Assembly: GCA_905221605.1 (NCBI GenBank)
Contig: CAJNDS010002301.1
Coordinates: forward strand, 374,462 to 438,461
Source: Symbiodinium natans
Lineage: Eukaryota; Sar; Dinophyceae; Suessiales; Symbiodiniaceae
Length of the DNA stretch: 64,000 nt
Direction: 5' to 3'
Shown: positions 1-12,237 of the stretch, one piece after another
Position numbering within the stretch: the first letter of the stretch is position 1
Layout of the letters: every line of letters begins with the position of its first letter
The notes under the pieces: model-generated
What the model was told of the DNA's origin: nothing
What the model saw: only the letters and a program-made list of their open reading frames with translations
Databases searched by the model: none
Position numbers and translations under genes: made by a program

Positions 1-846
1 TGGGCGGGCCTGATGTAAGAGGACCCACGGCTGATGCTCATGATGCTGGGCGGGCCTGATGTGAGAGGGCCCACGGCTGATGCTCATGATGCTTGGCCGT
101 GGGCGGGCCTGATGTGAGAGGGCCCACGGCTGATGCTCATGATGCTTGGCCGCGGGCGGGCCTGATGTGAGAGGGCCCGCGGCTGATGCTCATGATGCCT
201 GGCCGTGGGCGGGCCTGATGTGAGAGGGCCCACGGCTGATGCTCATGATTCTTGGCTGTGGGCGGGCGTGATGTGAGAGGGCCCGCGGCTGATGCTCATG
301 ATGCTGGGCGGGCCTGATGTGAGAGGGCCCACGGCTGATGCTCATGATTCTTGGCTGTGGGCGGGCCTGATGTGAGAGGGTGATGCTGGGCGGGCCTGAT
401 GTGAGAGGGCCCACGGCTGATGCTCATGATTCTTGGCTGTGGGCGGGCCTGATGTGAGAGGGCCCGCGGCTGATGCTCATGATGCTGGGCGGGCCTGATG
501 TGAGAGGGCCCACGGCTGATGCTCATGATTCTTGGCTGTGGGCGGGCCTGATGTGAGAGGGTGATGCTGGGCGGGCCTGATGTGAGAGGGCCCACGGCTG
601 ATGCTCATGATTCTTGGCTGTGGGCGGGCCTGATGTGAGAGGGCCCGCGGCTGATGCTCATGATGCTGGGCGGGCCTGATGTGAGAGGGCCCACGGCTGA
701 TGCTCATGATGCTTGGCCGTGGGCGGGCCTGATGTGAGAGGGCCCGCGGCTGACGTGAGAGGGCCCGCGGCTGATGCTCATGATGCTTGGCGGGCCTGAT
801 GTGAGAAGGCCCTAGGCTGATGCTCATGATGCTTGGCGGGCCTGAT
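1..846. repeat. 52-53-bp GC-rich satellite array
   Basis: About sixteen head-to-tail copies of a unit containing GGGCGGGCCTGATGTGAGAG followed by GGCCCACGGCTGATGCTCAT and GATGCTTGGCCGT. Some units lack the last 6-7 bases, giving 46-bp variants, and CACGG alternates with CGCGG. The array runs off the left edge of the window. The short open frames across it are products of the repeat and are not called as genes. Confidence 0.95.
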
Positions 847-1005
847 TTCAAGGGTGTGGAGAATATGCTGCAATGTGGGTCTGAACACAGCAGGCTGCGG
901 CATAAGCAAGGCGCACCTGCGTAGGCTCCGTCGCTGCAAGGAGCGGGCCGATTGCATCCATAAAGCCTCGACTGCAACAAGCCTTAGGCCAGGCCCGAGC
1001 CTCCC

Positions 1006-1160
1006 AAAAGCCCTAAACCCTAAACCCTTTTTGGGCAATGGCCCTAAACCCCAAACCCCAAACCCCAAACCCTAAACCCTAAATCCTAAACCCTAAACCC
1101 TAAACCCTAGACCCTAAACCCCAAACCCTAAACCCTAAGCCCTAAACCCCCCCCCCCCCT
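1006..1160. repeat. Interstitial telomere-like tract, CCCTAAA strand
   Basis: Repeated CCCTAAA with CCCCAAA, CCCTAGA and CCCTAAG variants, ending in a run of about 13 C. This is the C-rich strand of a plant/dinoflagellate-type TTTAGGG telomere repeat. The degeneracy and internal position indicate an interstitial remnant, not a working chromosome end. Confidence 0.9.
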
Positions 1161-4100
1161 CTGTTGCCTGCAAAGTCCGTCTTCACCCCCTTCCGCCGGC
1201 AGGCACGAATGGCCACCATTAACGGCTCCTGCTCCAGCCTGCACACGAAACATGTGCTTTTGCTGCCAATTCCACGAAATTCCCGAACATCCCGTTGGCA
1301 TTCGGGCCTGTCCCATCCCAGGTTCTCCAAGTTGTCGATGGCTTCCTGGCAAGGAAGTTGAAGCAGGGGCGAATAAGACGCGGTCAGAGGAACAACACCC
1401 AGCAGCACCCGTCCTCAAGGTTGAGGCGGCCTTTGCCTTGGCTCCACGGTGCACACATCAGAGCTCCTGGTACAAATATCGGAGCGCCTTCTACATCGAG
1501 CAGGTCGAACGCGCTTTTCATCTCCAGGATTTCTGCCTGCCACGATCACCATTATCGCAATCTTGCGCGGCATCTACCTGGTCCCCGGGACGAGCGCCGC
1601 CTCCGTAATTCCCGGTCGAATGTACTCCTAGGATGACACAGGGAGAAGTGGTCACGCAGAGGGAAACTAAATCATCTTGCCCCCACACTCCTGGGGGTCA
1701 AATTCTGGAACCGTCTCATCCGCTTTCCTGCGCCAGGTTTGCACTAAGAGCTGGGGGGCTTCCTCACTTGCCACTCTTCAAACCATGCTTTGACTTGGCC
1801 AGTGCCAGCGAGGAAGGGCCCTGGCGCGAGCAGATCTTCCAAGTCATCTTCCCTGGGCATGGACAAGAGATGACAAGAGGACAAGTGCTCTAAGACTCTA
1901 AGGGATGCTCCGACAGATGCTCCGAACTAGTCTGTGGAGGTTTGCGGCTGGGCGGCGTGGAGAGCTCCAAGCGGCCACCGCGCCGGGCCTGGGCTCTGGC
2001 TTTGGTCGGCTTGTATTTCTGTTTTTGCCTTCCGTTTTGTGGTATTTTGTCTCTCGGCTTTTGCTTTGTGTTCTCGCTTGCTTCAAGCTAAGCTCTCTTT
2101 TCTCTCAGATGTCCGACTCTGTGCCATCTACACCAGGCGGCTCGGAAGGACGAAGAAGGCTTGAGAGATTGGGAAGCATCCGGCATGCAAAGCTTGACCA
2201 ACTGTTCTTGACAGAACTGTGTCTTCGCTGCCTGGGCTCAGAGATAGATGAGTGCCTCTGTCTTCTCTTCACTTGAGCCAGAGACAGCGATAGAAGTCTC
2301 GCAGCATGATGCTTTGTGCGCAAGGCTTGCAAGAGTTCACTGCGATTGCAAGAATCGAAACACTTTTGTCGCATGAATCTTGGAAGGATTCTCAGGAGAG
2401 ACGCACTCTCCATCGCACCTCTTCTCATGCCTCCATCGCCAACGCCATCCGCCTGTCTGCCCGTGGCGCCGTTTGGGGAGAGGCTCCATGCGACAAGGCT
2501 TTTGTCAAGAACGTCAAGAGTAGTCAAGAGTCGCACATTTTTTTTGGTCTGCCTGAGTGAGACTGTGGAGGCTGGCGGGACAACGACATACTAAAAAACT
2601 ACTCGGCTACGCAATGGCACATCCGAATGTGCAAAGCCCTTGGTCTCTTGTGCATGAACACTTCCTCTACCATCAGTCCTACTTGATCACTACAAGTACC
2701 ATGAACATAAGCCTCATTAGCCCATTGATTTTGCCCGGCCGTTGCATCGTTGATCGGGGCTCCCATTTTCTTTAGAGGCTGAACCCCCGCAGCATGCGCT
2801 TCTGAATCACAGGGCTTGTGCAACTCTGTCTCATCATCGTGGGGCTTGCCCTCAGACGTGCGGAGGTAGTGGACCTGCAGCTCGAATTGGTGGCTCCTCC
2901 GCAGAACTCACGCAACAGTGACTCCTGGACCATCATTGGCCCTGTGTTGGTCGAGATCACTCCTTGAAGCCCCATGCATCTTCCATCTGCAGCCGGCGAA
3001 GGAGTCCGGAGTCATAGTCTGGGCAGAGTGTGCTGGGATCTGGCTCTTCAACAACCTGGGACAAGGCGGGCAAGGGTCATGGTCATGATTGTCATGCTCT
3101 TCTCGTGATGTCCGTGATGCCTTATGATGCCTCAGTGACATCATGCTGGGCGACGGGCCTGCGGAATCCCTATCTTCACAAGGCTTCCGATAACACAATG
3201 TGCTTCATCATCTACTTTCGCCAGCTCATTGAGTAGAAGAGATCGGCTCCTTGCAGAGAACGCAATCCCTCAAGCCCTCAACGCAGCTCGGGCCCTACTG
3301 AGTGACTCAGCTGCGCCGCGCTTTGAGCCCAGCATCCCCATTCTCGCAGGATACGGCCGATGTGCAGGCTCCACGTAAACCTCCTCAACGTTTCAATGAA
3401 GTGAAGCGATGTTCCCAAAGCAAGGCAGATCCAGCTGATGGAGTCGCTCCTTCCCCACGAGATCCAGACGAAGGAGTATCTCTTGCTGCCGCTCTGCTAG
3501 ATGTTGAAGCTGTCTCCGCCCCTGGTGTGAGAAATAGCTTTCCGCTCAAATTCGTCAAGACGTGCTCCAGGAAAGTTCCCCCGCCCCCCCGGCCTTGTTG
3601 ACTTGCAGCTGAACATGGCTCCGTGCCACAAGCTTTGGTGCAAATGAGCACTCCTTTAGATCCTTCTCAGGGCGTTTGTGGGCTTTCACATGCGCAGCGG
3701 TTTCCTGGTTGTCCCTGCTCCGGGCGCCATGGCTGCATGACATGACATGCTGTCGTCAAAGGCCTCTTCTGCACGCTGTTCTGCCTGATGCTGGCGGGCC
3801 ACTGGCGGCATACAGTTCCCGAATCTTCTTGGGGGATTTCGGAGCACACCTTTGCAAACGCTTCAACCGGGCCTTCCAGCGCCGCTGTTCCTCACGATGG
3901 CTTAGCTTTTGCTGGTGTCGGCGGAGGACCTCCTCAGCCCAAGCCTTCGACGGCTTTCCTTTCTCCACCAAGGCATCCTGATGCCTGAGGCCATGGCACT
4001 TCTATGCTGAGCTGTGGAATGCATGGACTGGGACTCAAAGCAGCCGACAGCAAGCACTCACGAGGCTTCTGCTCTTTGTCGTTCTCTTTGCCGTTCTCTT

Positions 4101-5892
4101 TGCCGTTCTCTTTGCCGTTCCCTTGTTCTCGCCTGCTCTGCTCTGCACTTTTCAGGCCACGTTGAACAGGCCTATGCAGATACCGTCAACTCGGCCTCAA
4201 CTGCCGACAGCGACCTTCCAGGTAAAGCGCCTCACATCGAGCATTAACTTCTCGTAGTGGAGCACGAGGTGCCTGTCAAATTGGCGAAGCAATCGCCACA
4301 CGACAGCTGAACTTCACTGGTAGATGTGTACACTCCCGCCTGAGAAGGCATGCCCCTGCGCTGAGCTTGGAAACGGGGCGTGCGGCTGCGAAATGCAGCC
4401 GTGCCAGACTTGCCACATGCAGCAGCCAGGACCCCCTCAGCGGATCAACTTCGCAAACAGATGTGGCAGTCCTTAAGGCTCTTTTTCTGTGTTGATGGTT
4501 GCCTCCTGGGTGCTAGATGCCAAGATCCGCGTGTGCTCAGCTTGCATCCAGCTGATCTAGCTCTGGTCTGCAGGGTCTCGATTCGTGACCCACCTGGCTG
4601 AGACCATGGTCACACTTGAGTGGGGGACAGCGATGTCTTTATGCCTTTAGCTGTTTTCAACCGGGTACCTAAGCGCACCTTGAGACGAAGACATGCTCGT
4701 CTTGCTGCAGTTGCAATCGGTAGACTCTCCAGATAAGACCTGCATTCACCAGGCGTTTCACAGATGATGGGGTCAGAAGCTTGTGCCCAAGCCTCCGAAG
4801 CTTGTGGGCAGTCCTTGAACCTGGCATTGCTGAGTGATTCCCCCTCCCCCCCCCCCACACCCTGAGATCGCAACAAAACAGTTCAGTGACAACTCCCCGC
4901 CGCCTTTCATCGTGAAAGGGGCTTACCTCCGCACTGAAAGGCCCCCAATCACTGTACTCCTCACCACTGTCACGTCTCCCTCGGTTGCCTCCTCGTCTCC
5001 CTCGGGCACTGGCGATGGAGGAGACTTTGGGAAGCCATGCGGGAGACCGGCCATGCCGAATTACCTTCACTTCCTAATCCGTAGATGACACATTCCCGTG
5101 GCCATGTTTTGCACATGTCTCTTTTTTGTCTGACACGTACGGACAAAGCAATCTTACCCTTCTAACTCGGTATCTCTGTGAAGTCTGGGTCGTCAACGGC
5201 AAGGCAAGACACAGCGCACCGCTTCGTTGCAAGCCAGACATTCCCAAAGACGAAAATCTGGCAAACCGTTGCCATTCCGTAGATGAACCTCCGCCAGGAT
5301 GTGCAGCATTCTTTGGTCTGCTCGTGCACGGCCTATCTGCCTCAGGCCAGTGGCAATTGAACAGTTTAGCTGGGCGGCAAAGCATGCAAACAGCCTCGCC
5401 TCCACTTCTTTACTGGGAGAGCGCAGTGGCCACGATCTGTGCCACTTCTCCTGCTCCTAGGCTCAAGCGGCTCAGGTTTGTAAGAGTTGCCGTGTCAAAG
5501 CGAGGCTCTGACTCGTCAGCGGAATGAAGTGGCCTTTAGTGCTCAGACCCAACGGCCAGTGATATTCACTTGTGCTGTGTGACACTTTGTAGACGCGCCT
5601 GCATCTTCCAACAGCTTGAAGGCGCCTGAAACGCTCGAAGCAAGCCAGCGAACCAGCTTTATTCTGCCGCTTGACGTCTTGGAGTACTGCGCAAGGACCC
5701 AGAGGCTTGGAAGCTATCTCTCAAAGCAAGTGGACGCCTGGCAGGAATATGGCATCAGCAGGCAATCAAACCTTCGGAGATTCCTCCCTGGAAGACAGAA
5801 ATAATCACGGGCGGAGCCGCGGAACCCTCTCGTCATGGGAGCTCAGAAGCAGGGCCTCGCAACCGGAGTTGGCTTGAATGCAGGGCTTTTGA
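1161..5892. other. No recognisable gene
   Basis: Only short, mutually overlapping open frames are present (about 140 codons or fewer), with no motif I can assign on either strand. Composition is mixed and there is no long tandem array apart from the small 12-bp repeat near 4.1 kb. A diverged intron-bearing host gene cannot be excluded from sequence alone. Confidence 0.5.
4076..4121. repeat. 12-bp tandem repeat, four copies
   Basis: The unit GTTCTCTTTGCC is repeated about four times with one variant at the left end (TTTGTCGTTCTC). It is a minor low-complexity feature inside otherwise unassigned sequence. Confidence 0.85.
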
Positions 5893-6565
5893 ATATCCGC
5901 CGACCCCAGCAACAGCGGGGCGGCGTCAGTGAAGACCCTCCCTGCCCTCGCCGCAACCTCTTCCCCCTTCCCCTTCCCAACCATTCCAACTCCACCTCTC
6001 CGCTTGGCCTTGCCTTCCGCCCCTAACCTCCCCTTCCCCTGCCCCTCCCACTACCCTTCCCCTTCCCAACCATTCCACTCCATCCTCCTCCCCTACCCCT
6101 TCCCCCATTCCACTCCATCCTCCTCCCCTACCCCTTCCCCATCCCTGCCCCCCCTCTCACCGCACCCCCAATCCACCCACCCTTGCCCGCCCCTAACCCT
6201 CCCACCACCAACCCCTTCCCCTGCCCCCCCGCCTTCCCCTTCCCAACCATCCACTCCATCCTCCTCCCCTACCCCTTCCCCACCCCAATCCACCCTTCTC
6301 CAGCCTCTCCTCCACCGACCCCCCTCCCCCCCCCCCCACTCCCCCCACCACCCCTTCCCCTGCCCCCCGCTCCCCACCACCCTTCCCCCTACCATTCCAC
6401 TCCACCCTCTCCCGCCTACTCCGCCCCTCTGCCTTCCACCCCCCAACTCCCCCCCCCCCCCCCCCCCCCCCCTCCCTCCCCCACCCCAACCCCCCCCACC
6501 CCCCACCCCACCCCCCCCCCCCCCCCCACCCACCCCCCAACCCCCCCCCCTCTCCGGGCCCTATG
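5893..6565. repeat. C-rich pyrimidine low-complexity block, copy 1
   Basis: The block starts with a unique leader (CGCCGACCCCAGCAACAGCG) and becomes almost G-free on the plus strand: CCCCTTCCC, CCATTCCACTCCATCCTCC and long C runs. Because stops are rare in such sequence, frames of 150-230 codons stay open on both strands; their poly-Pro/Ser or poly-Gly products are not credible proteins. The leader and the pyrimidine tract recur at about 8.21-8.79 kb, so this is a duplicated segment. The purine strand has many G-runs. Confidence 0.9.
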
Positions 6566-6779
6566 CATGACCACCTGCCTCCGCCCGCTGGCCCCCTCAC
6601 TTCCCTCACCATCACCGTCCCCCCAACCCCCCCCTGGCCAGCTCTTCCCAACCATTCCACTCCATCCTCCTCCGCTACCCCTTCCCCCATTCCACCCCAT
6701 CCTCCTCCCCAACCCCTTCCCCATCCCTGCCCCCCCTCTCACCACCCCCAATCCACCCACCACCTTCCCCCGCTCCACC

Positions 6780-9360
6780 CGCCCTCCATGGCCCTCGAAC
6801 CCCATGATTTCCAAAGGGCCACAATGCCCGCCCGCTCCGCCCGCTCCGCTTGCTCCGCGCTTCCCCCGCTCCACCCGCCCATGACCCCCATCGCCCCCAT
6901 GGACCCATGCCCCATGGCTCCTGGCGCCATGCTTCGATAACCAACCCCCTACTTTGTGGCTCCTGGCCCCATGGCCCTATGGTTTTCTGACCCTATGCCT
7001 CACACCCAATCAAATGACTTTAAAGGGCCCCTGCATGCCCGCCCGCTCCGCCCCCCGCTCCACCCGCCCTCCATGGCCCCCATGGACCCATGCCTCCACG
7101 GCCCCATGCCTCCTGGCGCCATGGCCCCCAATGTCTCCATGCTTTGACAACCAACCCCCCTACTTTGTGGCTCCTGGGCCATGGCCCCATGGTCCCCTGA
7201 CCCTATGCCTCTAGACCCAATCAAATGACGTTAAAGGGCCCCCAGTGCATGCCCGCCCGCTCCGCCCGCTCCGCTTGCTCCGCCTCCACCCACCCTCCAT
7301 GGCCCTCGACCGCCATGGCTCCCATGGACCCATGCCTCCATGGCCCCATGGCTCGTGGCGCCATGGCCCCCAATCTCCATGCTTGGATGGCCCCTACTTG
7401 TGGCTCCTGGCCCCATGGTCCCATGGCCCCCTGGCCCTATGCCTCCAGACCCAATCAAATGACTTTAAAGGGCCCCAGTGCATGCCCGCCCGCCGCCCGC
7501 TCCTTGCTGAGCCCTTTCCCCACTGGCCCCCATGGACCCTGGCGCCATGGTGCCCGATGCTTTGTGGCTCCTGGCCCCCCCACTCCGCCCGCTCCGCTTG
7601 CTCTCCGTCCCCCATGGCCCCCATGGACCCATGCCTCCATGGCCCCATAACTCGTGGCGCCATGGCCTCCAAGGCCAACCCCCTACTTTGTGGCTCCCCC
7701 ATGGCCCCATGGTCCCCTGGCCCTATGCCTCTAGACCCAATCAAATGACTTTAAAGGGCCCCAGTGCATGCCCGCCCGCTCCGCCCGCTCCGCTTGCTCC
7801 GCCCTTCCCCCGCTCCACCCGCCCTCCGGCCCTCGACCGCCATGGCCCGCCATGGACCCGCCATCGCCCCCAATGTCTGCATATGCCTCTAGACCCAATC
7901 AATGACTTCAAAGGGCCCCAGTGCATGCCCGCCCGCTCCGCCCTCCCCCGCTCCACCCGCCCTCCATGGCCCTCGACCCCCATGGCCCCCATGGACCCAT
8001 CCAGGCTCCTGGCGCCATTGGCCCCAATGTCTCCATCCCCTACTTTGTGGCTCCTGGCCCCATGGCCCCATGGTCCCCTGGCCCTATGCCTCTAGACCCA
8101 ATCAAATGACTTTAAAGGGCCCCAGTGCATGCCCGCCCGCTCCGCTTGCTCCGCCCTTCCCCCGCTCCACCCGCCCTCCATGGCCCTCGACCCCCATGGC
8201 CCCCATGGTCCGCCGACCCCAGCAACAGCGGGGCGGCGTCAGTGAAGACCCTCCCTGCCCTCACCGCAACCTCTTCCCCCTTCCCCTTCCCAACCATTCC
8301 AACTCCACCTCTCGCCCCTAACCTCCCCTTCCCCTGCCGCTCCCACTACCCTTCCCCTTCCCAACCATTCCACTCCATCCTCCTCCCCGACCCCTTCCCC
8401 CATTCCACTCCATCCTCCTCCCCTGCCCCTTCCCCCTTTTTTATTGTACCCCCAATCCACCCACCCTCCCACCACCAACCCCTTCTCCTGCCCCCCCGCC
8501 CACGACCCTTCCCCTTCCCAACCATCCACTCCATCCTCCTCCCCTACCCCTTCCCCAGCCCCAATCCACCCTTCTCCAGCCACTTACCTCATCTCCTCCA
8601 CCTACCCCCCTCCCCCCCACTCCCACAACCAACCCCTTCCCCTGCCCCCCGCTCCCCACCACCCTTCCCCTACCATTCCACTCCACCCCTCTCCCGCCTA
8701 CTCCGCCCCTCTGCCTTCCACCCCCCAACTCCCCCCCACCCCCCACCCCACTCCCCTCCCCCACCCACACACCCCCCCACCCCCCCCCGCCCGCTCCGCC
8801 CGCTCCGCTTGCTCCGCCCTTCCCCCGCTCCACCCGCCCTCCGGCCCTCGACCGCCATGGCCCCCATGGACCCATGCCTCCATGGCCCCTGGCGCCATCG
8901 CCCCCAATGTCTGCATGCTTCGACGGCCAACCCCCCACTTTGTCTCCTGGCCCCATGGCCCCATGGTTCTCTGGCCCTATGCCTCTAGACCCAATCAATG
9001 ACTTTAAAGGGCCCCAGTGCATGCCCGCCCGCTCCGCCCTCCCCCGCTCCACCCGCCCTCCATGGCCCTCGACCCCCATGGCCCCCAGCCATGGCCCCAT
9101 GGCTCCTGGCGCCATTGGCCCCAATGTCTCCATCCCCTACTTTGTGGCTCCTGGCCCCATGGCCCCATGGTCCCCTGGCCCTATGCCTCTAGACCCAATC
9201 AAATGACTTTAAAGGGCCCCAGTGCATGCCCGCCCGCTCCGCCCGCTCCGCTTGCTCCGCCCCTTCCCCCGCTCCACCCGCCCTTTATGGCCCTCGACCC
9301 CCATGGCCCCCATGGACCCATCCCTTCGACCTCCATGGCCCCATGGACCGATAGCTCCTA
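6780..9360. repeat. CCATGG-rich higher-order minisatellite
   Basis: Higher-order units of roughly 160-290 bp. Each holds CCCAATCAAATGACTTTAAA, GGGCCCCAGTGCATGCCCGC, a CCGCTCCGC run, CCATGGCCCC blocks and TACTTTGTGGCTCCTGGCCC. The landmark TCAA(A)TGAC occurs near 7012, 7222, 7457, 7741, 7899, 8103, 8996 and 9199. The array is broken by the second C-rich block (8208-8790). Open frames on both strands here are repeat artefacts. Confidence 0.92.
8208..8790. repeat. C-rich pyrimidine low-complexity block, copy 2
   Basis: This repeats the block at 5.89-6.56 kb, beginning with the same CGCCGACCCCAGCAACAGCG leader and the same order of CCTTCCC and CCATTCC motifs, with small indels and a TTTTTTATTG interruption near 8436. 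It lies inside the CCATGG minisatellite, so duplication happened after or during growth of that array. Confidence 0.88.
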
Positions 9361-9366
9361 TGAGCT

Positions 9367-9485
9367 TAGGGTTTAGGGTTTTCTTGGACGTTTAGGGTTT
9401 AGGGTTTCAGGGTGTAAGGGTTGTAAGTTTAGGTTTCGGGGTTCCGGGTTTCGGCATTGAGGTTGTAGGGTTTTGGGTTTAGGGC
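9367..9485. repeat. Degenerate telomere-like tract, TTTAGGG strand
   Basis: TTAGGGTTTAGGG motifs with many substitutions (TTTCAGGG, TGTAAGGG, TTTCGGGG). The orientation is opposite to the CCCTAAA tract at 1.0 kb, so the two tracts face outward around the intervening 8 kb. Confidence 0.85.
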
Positions 9486-9749
9486 CTTCAGCGTGCCATC
9501 AGCAAGACTCTCTTAGATCTGGGGTCGGCGGCACTGGCGGTAGCCATTAAATCGGGCAGCGCGAGGTCCCCAAAGGACCGAGCAAATGCGGACCTTTTAG
9601 CCCGGGTCGTCCCGGGAATAGCCTTGCTGGCCTCTGGCCTTCTGCGAAGCAGAATTAGGCCGGACGCCAGTGCCGCCGACCCCCGCGTGCCGCCGGTGAA
9701 CGGTTTTTTTTTCGTGGTTTTTTGCGTCGCCACGGAGGCCCCCAGAGGG

Positions 9750-9855
9750 CGCGCATCATGAGCATCAGCGGGTCCAGCCCGGGACCCCCAGGCGCGCATC
9801 AGGAGCATCAGCGGCTCCCGGGGCGGGACCGCGGGGGGGCATCAGGAGCATGATG
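9750..9855. repeat. Inverted remnants of the left-hand satellite motif
   Basis: GCATCATGAGCATCAGCGG and two GCATCAGGAGCATCAG-like copies occur here. These are the reverse complement of the CGGCTGATGCTCATGATGC core of the 1-846 array. The surrounding GGGACC and GGGCGG spacers differ, so this is a diverged or partial copy. Confidence 0.6.
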
Positions 9856-9904
9856 CCCCCCAAAGGGCGGGCATAAGCGACGTGTCTAAGCCCGGGGCTC
9901 GGAA

Positions 9905-10070
9905 AAAGGGAGTTTAGAGGCCTTATAAAATGCTTAGAAACGTTAAGGGAGTCTCGGAGCCTCAAACGCTTAGAGATTTGAAGGGAGTTTAGGGGCCTGA
10001 AAATGCTTAGAAACTTAACGCTTAGAGATTTTAAGGGAGTTTAGGGGCCTCAACATGCTTAGAAACTGCT
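9905..10070. repeat. About 55-bp degenerate tandem repeat
   Basis: Three to four diverged copies of a unit containing ATGCTTAGAAAC, TTAAGGGAGT and TTAGGGGCCT. The ends merge into neighbouring unique sequence. Confidence 0.75.
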
Positions 10071-10129
10071 CGCCCCGGGCTTCTGCGTGCGCTGCCCGCC
10101 CATGGGCGCAGCCCCTTAAATATTAATGT

Positions 10130-10265
10130 TTTCAAAAAAAATAAATAAATAAATAAATAAGTAAATAAATAAACAGACAAGTAAATAAATTCATGAATTG
10201 ATTCACTAATGAATGAATAAATACATACATGTATAAATAAATATATATATATATATTTTTTTTTT
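10130..10265. repeat. AT-rich AAAT/TA microsatellite
   Basis: A run of AAATAAAT-type tetranucleotides, then diverged copies, then (AT)n and a poly-T stretch. It is a sharp AT island in a strongly GC-rich neighbourhood. No promoter or origin function can be assigned from sequence alone. Confidence 0.9.
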
Positions 10266-10499
10266 AATAAACATACCCTGAAAAGCCTGAAAATACCCTG
10301 TTTTGCATAGACAACCGTAGCAGACGTGAGATCTATAGGTTCGCCCCCCACTTAGAAGTTAAGAAGGGTCTTGATGACATTACATGTCCTCGACTTGAGC
10401 TGGAGTTGGGAAGACATGCCCCTGGCCACCCATCACCCACTCCTACCCACCCATATTCGTTTTGAGGCATTGATCTAAGCCCCATATCGTCCACATCAT

Positions 10500-11590
10500 A
10501 CAGTACCTGATAGACCCTCACATACACCAAAAACTCTTTGCAAACAAGGAAACGCCCTCATCCCGGAATGCTGAGACACGGGCACTGGGCAATTCAAGAG
10601 CCGGTATTTGAGGGTGCAAGTCAAAGTGCCACTGCATGTCGCTGAGATTTCCTGCAGCTGCCCGTTCAGTTGAAGCTCCGTGAGTTTGCCAACGAAACTT
10701 CCTATTGTAGATGGCGCACGCACTGCCCACTCGCTCGCTGCGACGCGGCTTGCCTGCAAGGTTTTGAGAAGGGCACTTCCGTTCTCGGAACACCGTGACA
10801 TGCCGAACGTGTGCCCGCAACACCTCCAAAGCAACGCGGACCGCGGCAAACGACGCATTGGTGCCAAGCCGCTTGGAGATCGAGACCTTGCAAGAATCTT
10901 GGGTACACGGCGAACCCAACAAATCACGTGCGCATCAATGATGGAGCCTCTCCAGACATATCGAAATAGGCGACCATTTCTGGCAAGCGGACCACCTGCG
11001 TGCTGAATTGTGCAAGGTCACCCTCTGCACGGAGGCAACGATTAGATTGCAAGCCTGGCGTGATCCATCACGGCCAATGCGTGCCCCGCAGGTTCGTTTG
11101 TGGGGCGCTGCTGGCACCCAAAGAACCCATGTACATCTCAACACTCCAGCCACAAGGGTCAAGCCATGGCCAAAACACCCACACCCGATGATAACATCTA
11201 TGCTGCAAGCGCAGCCATTGGCCAAAGCATCCATGCCCACACGATGATGACGTCGTCCGCCAGCTGCAGCCAGGAGCCCATGCAAGGCTGGAGGTGGGCC
11301 GGCAACGCGAGGCTACGACGTCCTCGGCCTCCAAAAGCAGCACAGCACAGTTGTCTGCCCACAAAATGTTTTCTTGAGGCCGCCCGAGTTTGCTTGCTGA
11401 AACCTTTGTTGTCTGCTGCTCATTTGTTGTCCTTGCCTGGGTGGACGTGTGATGGACAACAATCCCGCCACTTTTCATTGTGGGAACCAATCGACAAGAA
11501 CAACAACTATGAGTACATCTGAGCCTCGGACATTGAAAAGCTTCGACAATTGTCTGGCCGACACCACGGACACTATTTCCATTCAACGCT
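10500..11590 (-). pseudogene. Possible relic of an APE-type LINE reverse transcriptase
   Basis: Two overlapping minus-strand frames (11068-11586 and 10496-10927) carry weak retroelement-like features. The clearest is ILWADNCAVLLLEAED at about 11.35-11.39 kb, which resembles the Y/F-ADD catalytic loop of LINE reverse transcriptases with ADD changed to ADN. A Trp/Arg-rich stretch near 10.9 kb could be the segment after the RT. No complete domain is present and frames are broken. The assignment rests on one motif and could be chance. Confidence 0.25.
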
Positions 11591-12237
11591 CATTGGATAC
11601 ATGTTCAACGCCGCAAAGCCTCAGCGTTTCATGCCCAACTGTCTCCTGCAGGTTGCCGGCGGAACACCTCAACGCCAAAGCGGAAACTTCACGCAGGTTC
11701 TATCCGCTAAGCACATGCACCAACAACCACGAATGCCCTTTCAAAAGCAGGCGCCGGGCGCTATGCAAACAAAGCCATGTGGAAGCCTGCAAAAATAGTT
11801 TGAGCTTTGATTGATTCAGCTGTAGTCTTTCGGCGCTTGTCTTTTTAGCACTTGGTCCTCCATCTTGCGTGCTTCGGGTAGTTCAGCATGTATTGGATGG
11901 CAATGAAACCTGACTGCTCAACTTCTTTTGCAGATCGAATCGCCAGCTCAAAACTGCAAACACGGTGCCGCCAACTCCATGTCCAACGAGAATGCCATTT
12001 TGCACGTCAAAGAAATCCAACACCTCAAGAATGCACCCAATTTTGTCTCGATTCCAGGTGCACGGAGCGCTTACAAACAAGCTGAGGACCCTGCTCGAAC
12101 AACGTCATCGCAAAGCGAATCCATCTCCAAAGAACCAGGCGTCAAGTCGCTGGCCCTCAGTGAGATCGAATTGCCTGTTTGTTTTCTCCCGAAAGCATTG
12201 GGAAGGGTTCTTCCGTGCGGAGCCCTCTGACCCAACA
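11591..12237. other. No recognisable gene
   Basis: Only short frames (about 120 codons or fewer) without recognisable motifs. Just before the minisatellite at 12.24 kb the sequence becomes rich in GTGAAGTGCATAG-like words. Confidence 0.5.

Noticed and set aside
1-846. Possible CRISPR array
   Set aside because: Units are contiguous without unique spacers; it is a satellite, in what appears to be eukaryotic DNA.
5929-6884. Long open frames on both strands encoding Pro/Ser-rich or Gly-rich proteins
   Set aside because: They follow from pyrimidine low-complexity sequence with few possible stops; no domain, and opposite strands are open equally.
6900-9376. Open frames of 60-290 codons in the CCATGG minisatellite
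   Set aside because: Products are the translation of the tandem unit and are open in several frames at once.
10130-10265. AT-rich island as a replication origin or promoter
   Set aside because: It is a simple AAAT/AT microsatellite; nothing else supports a regulatory role.
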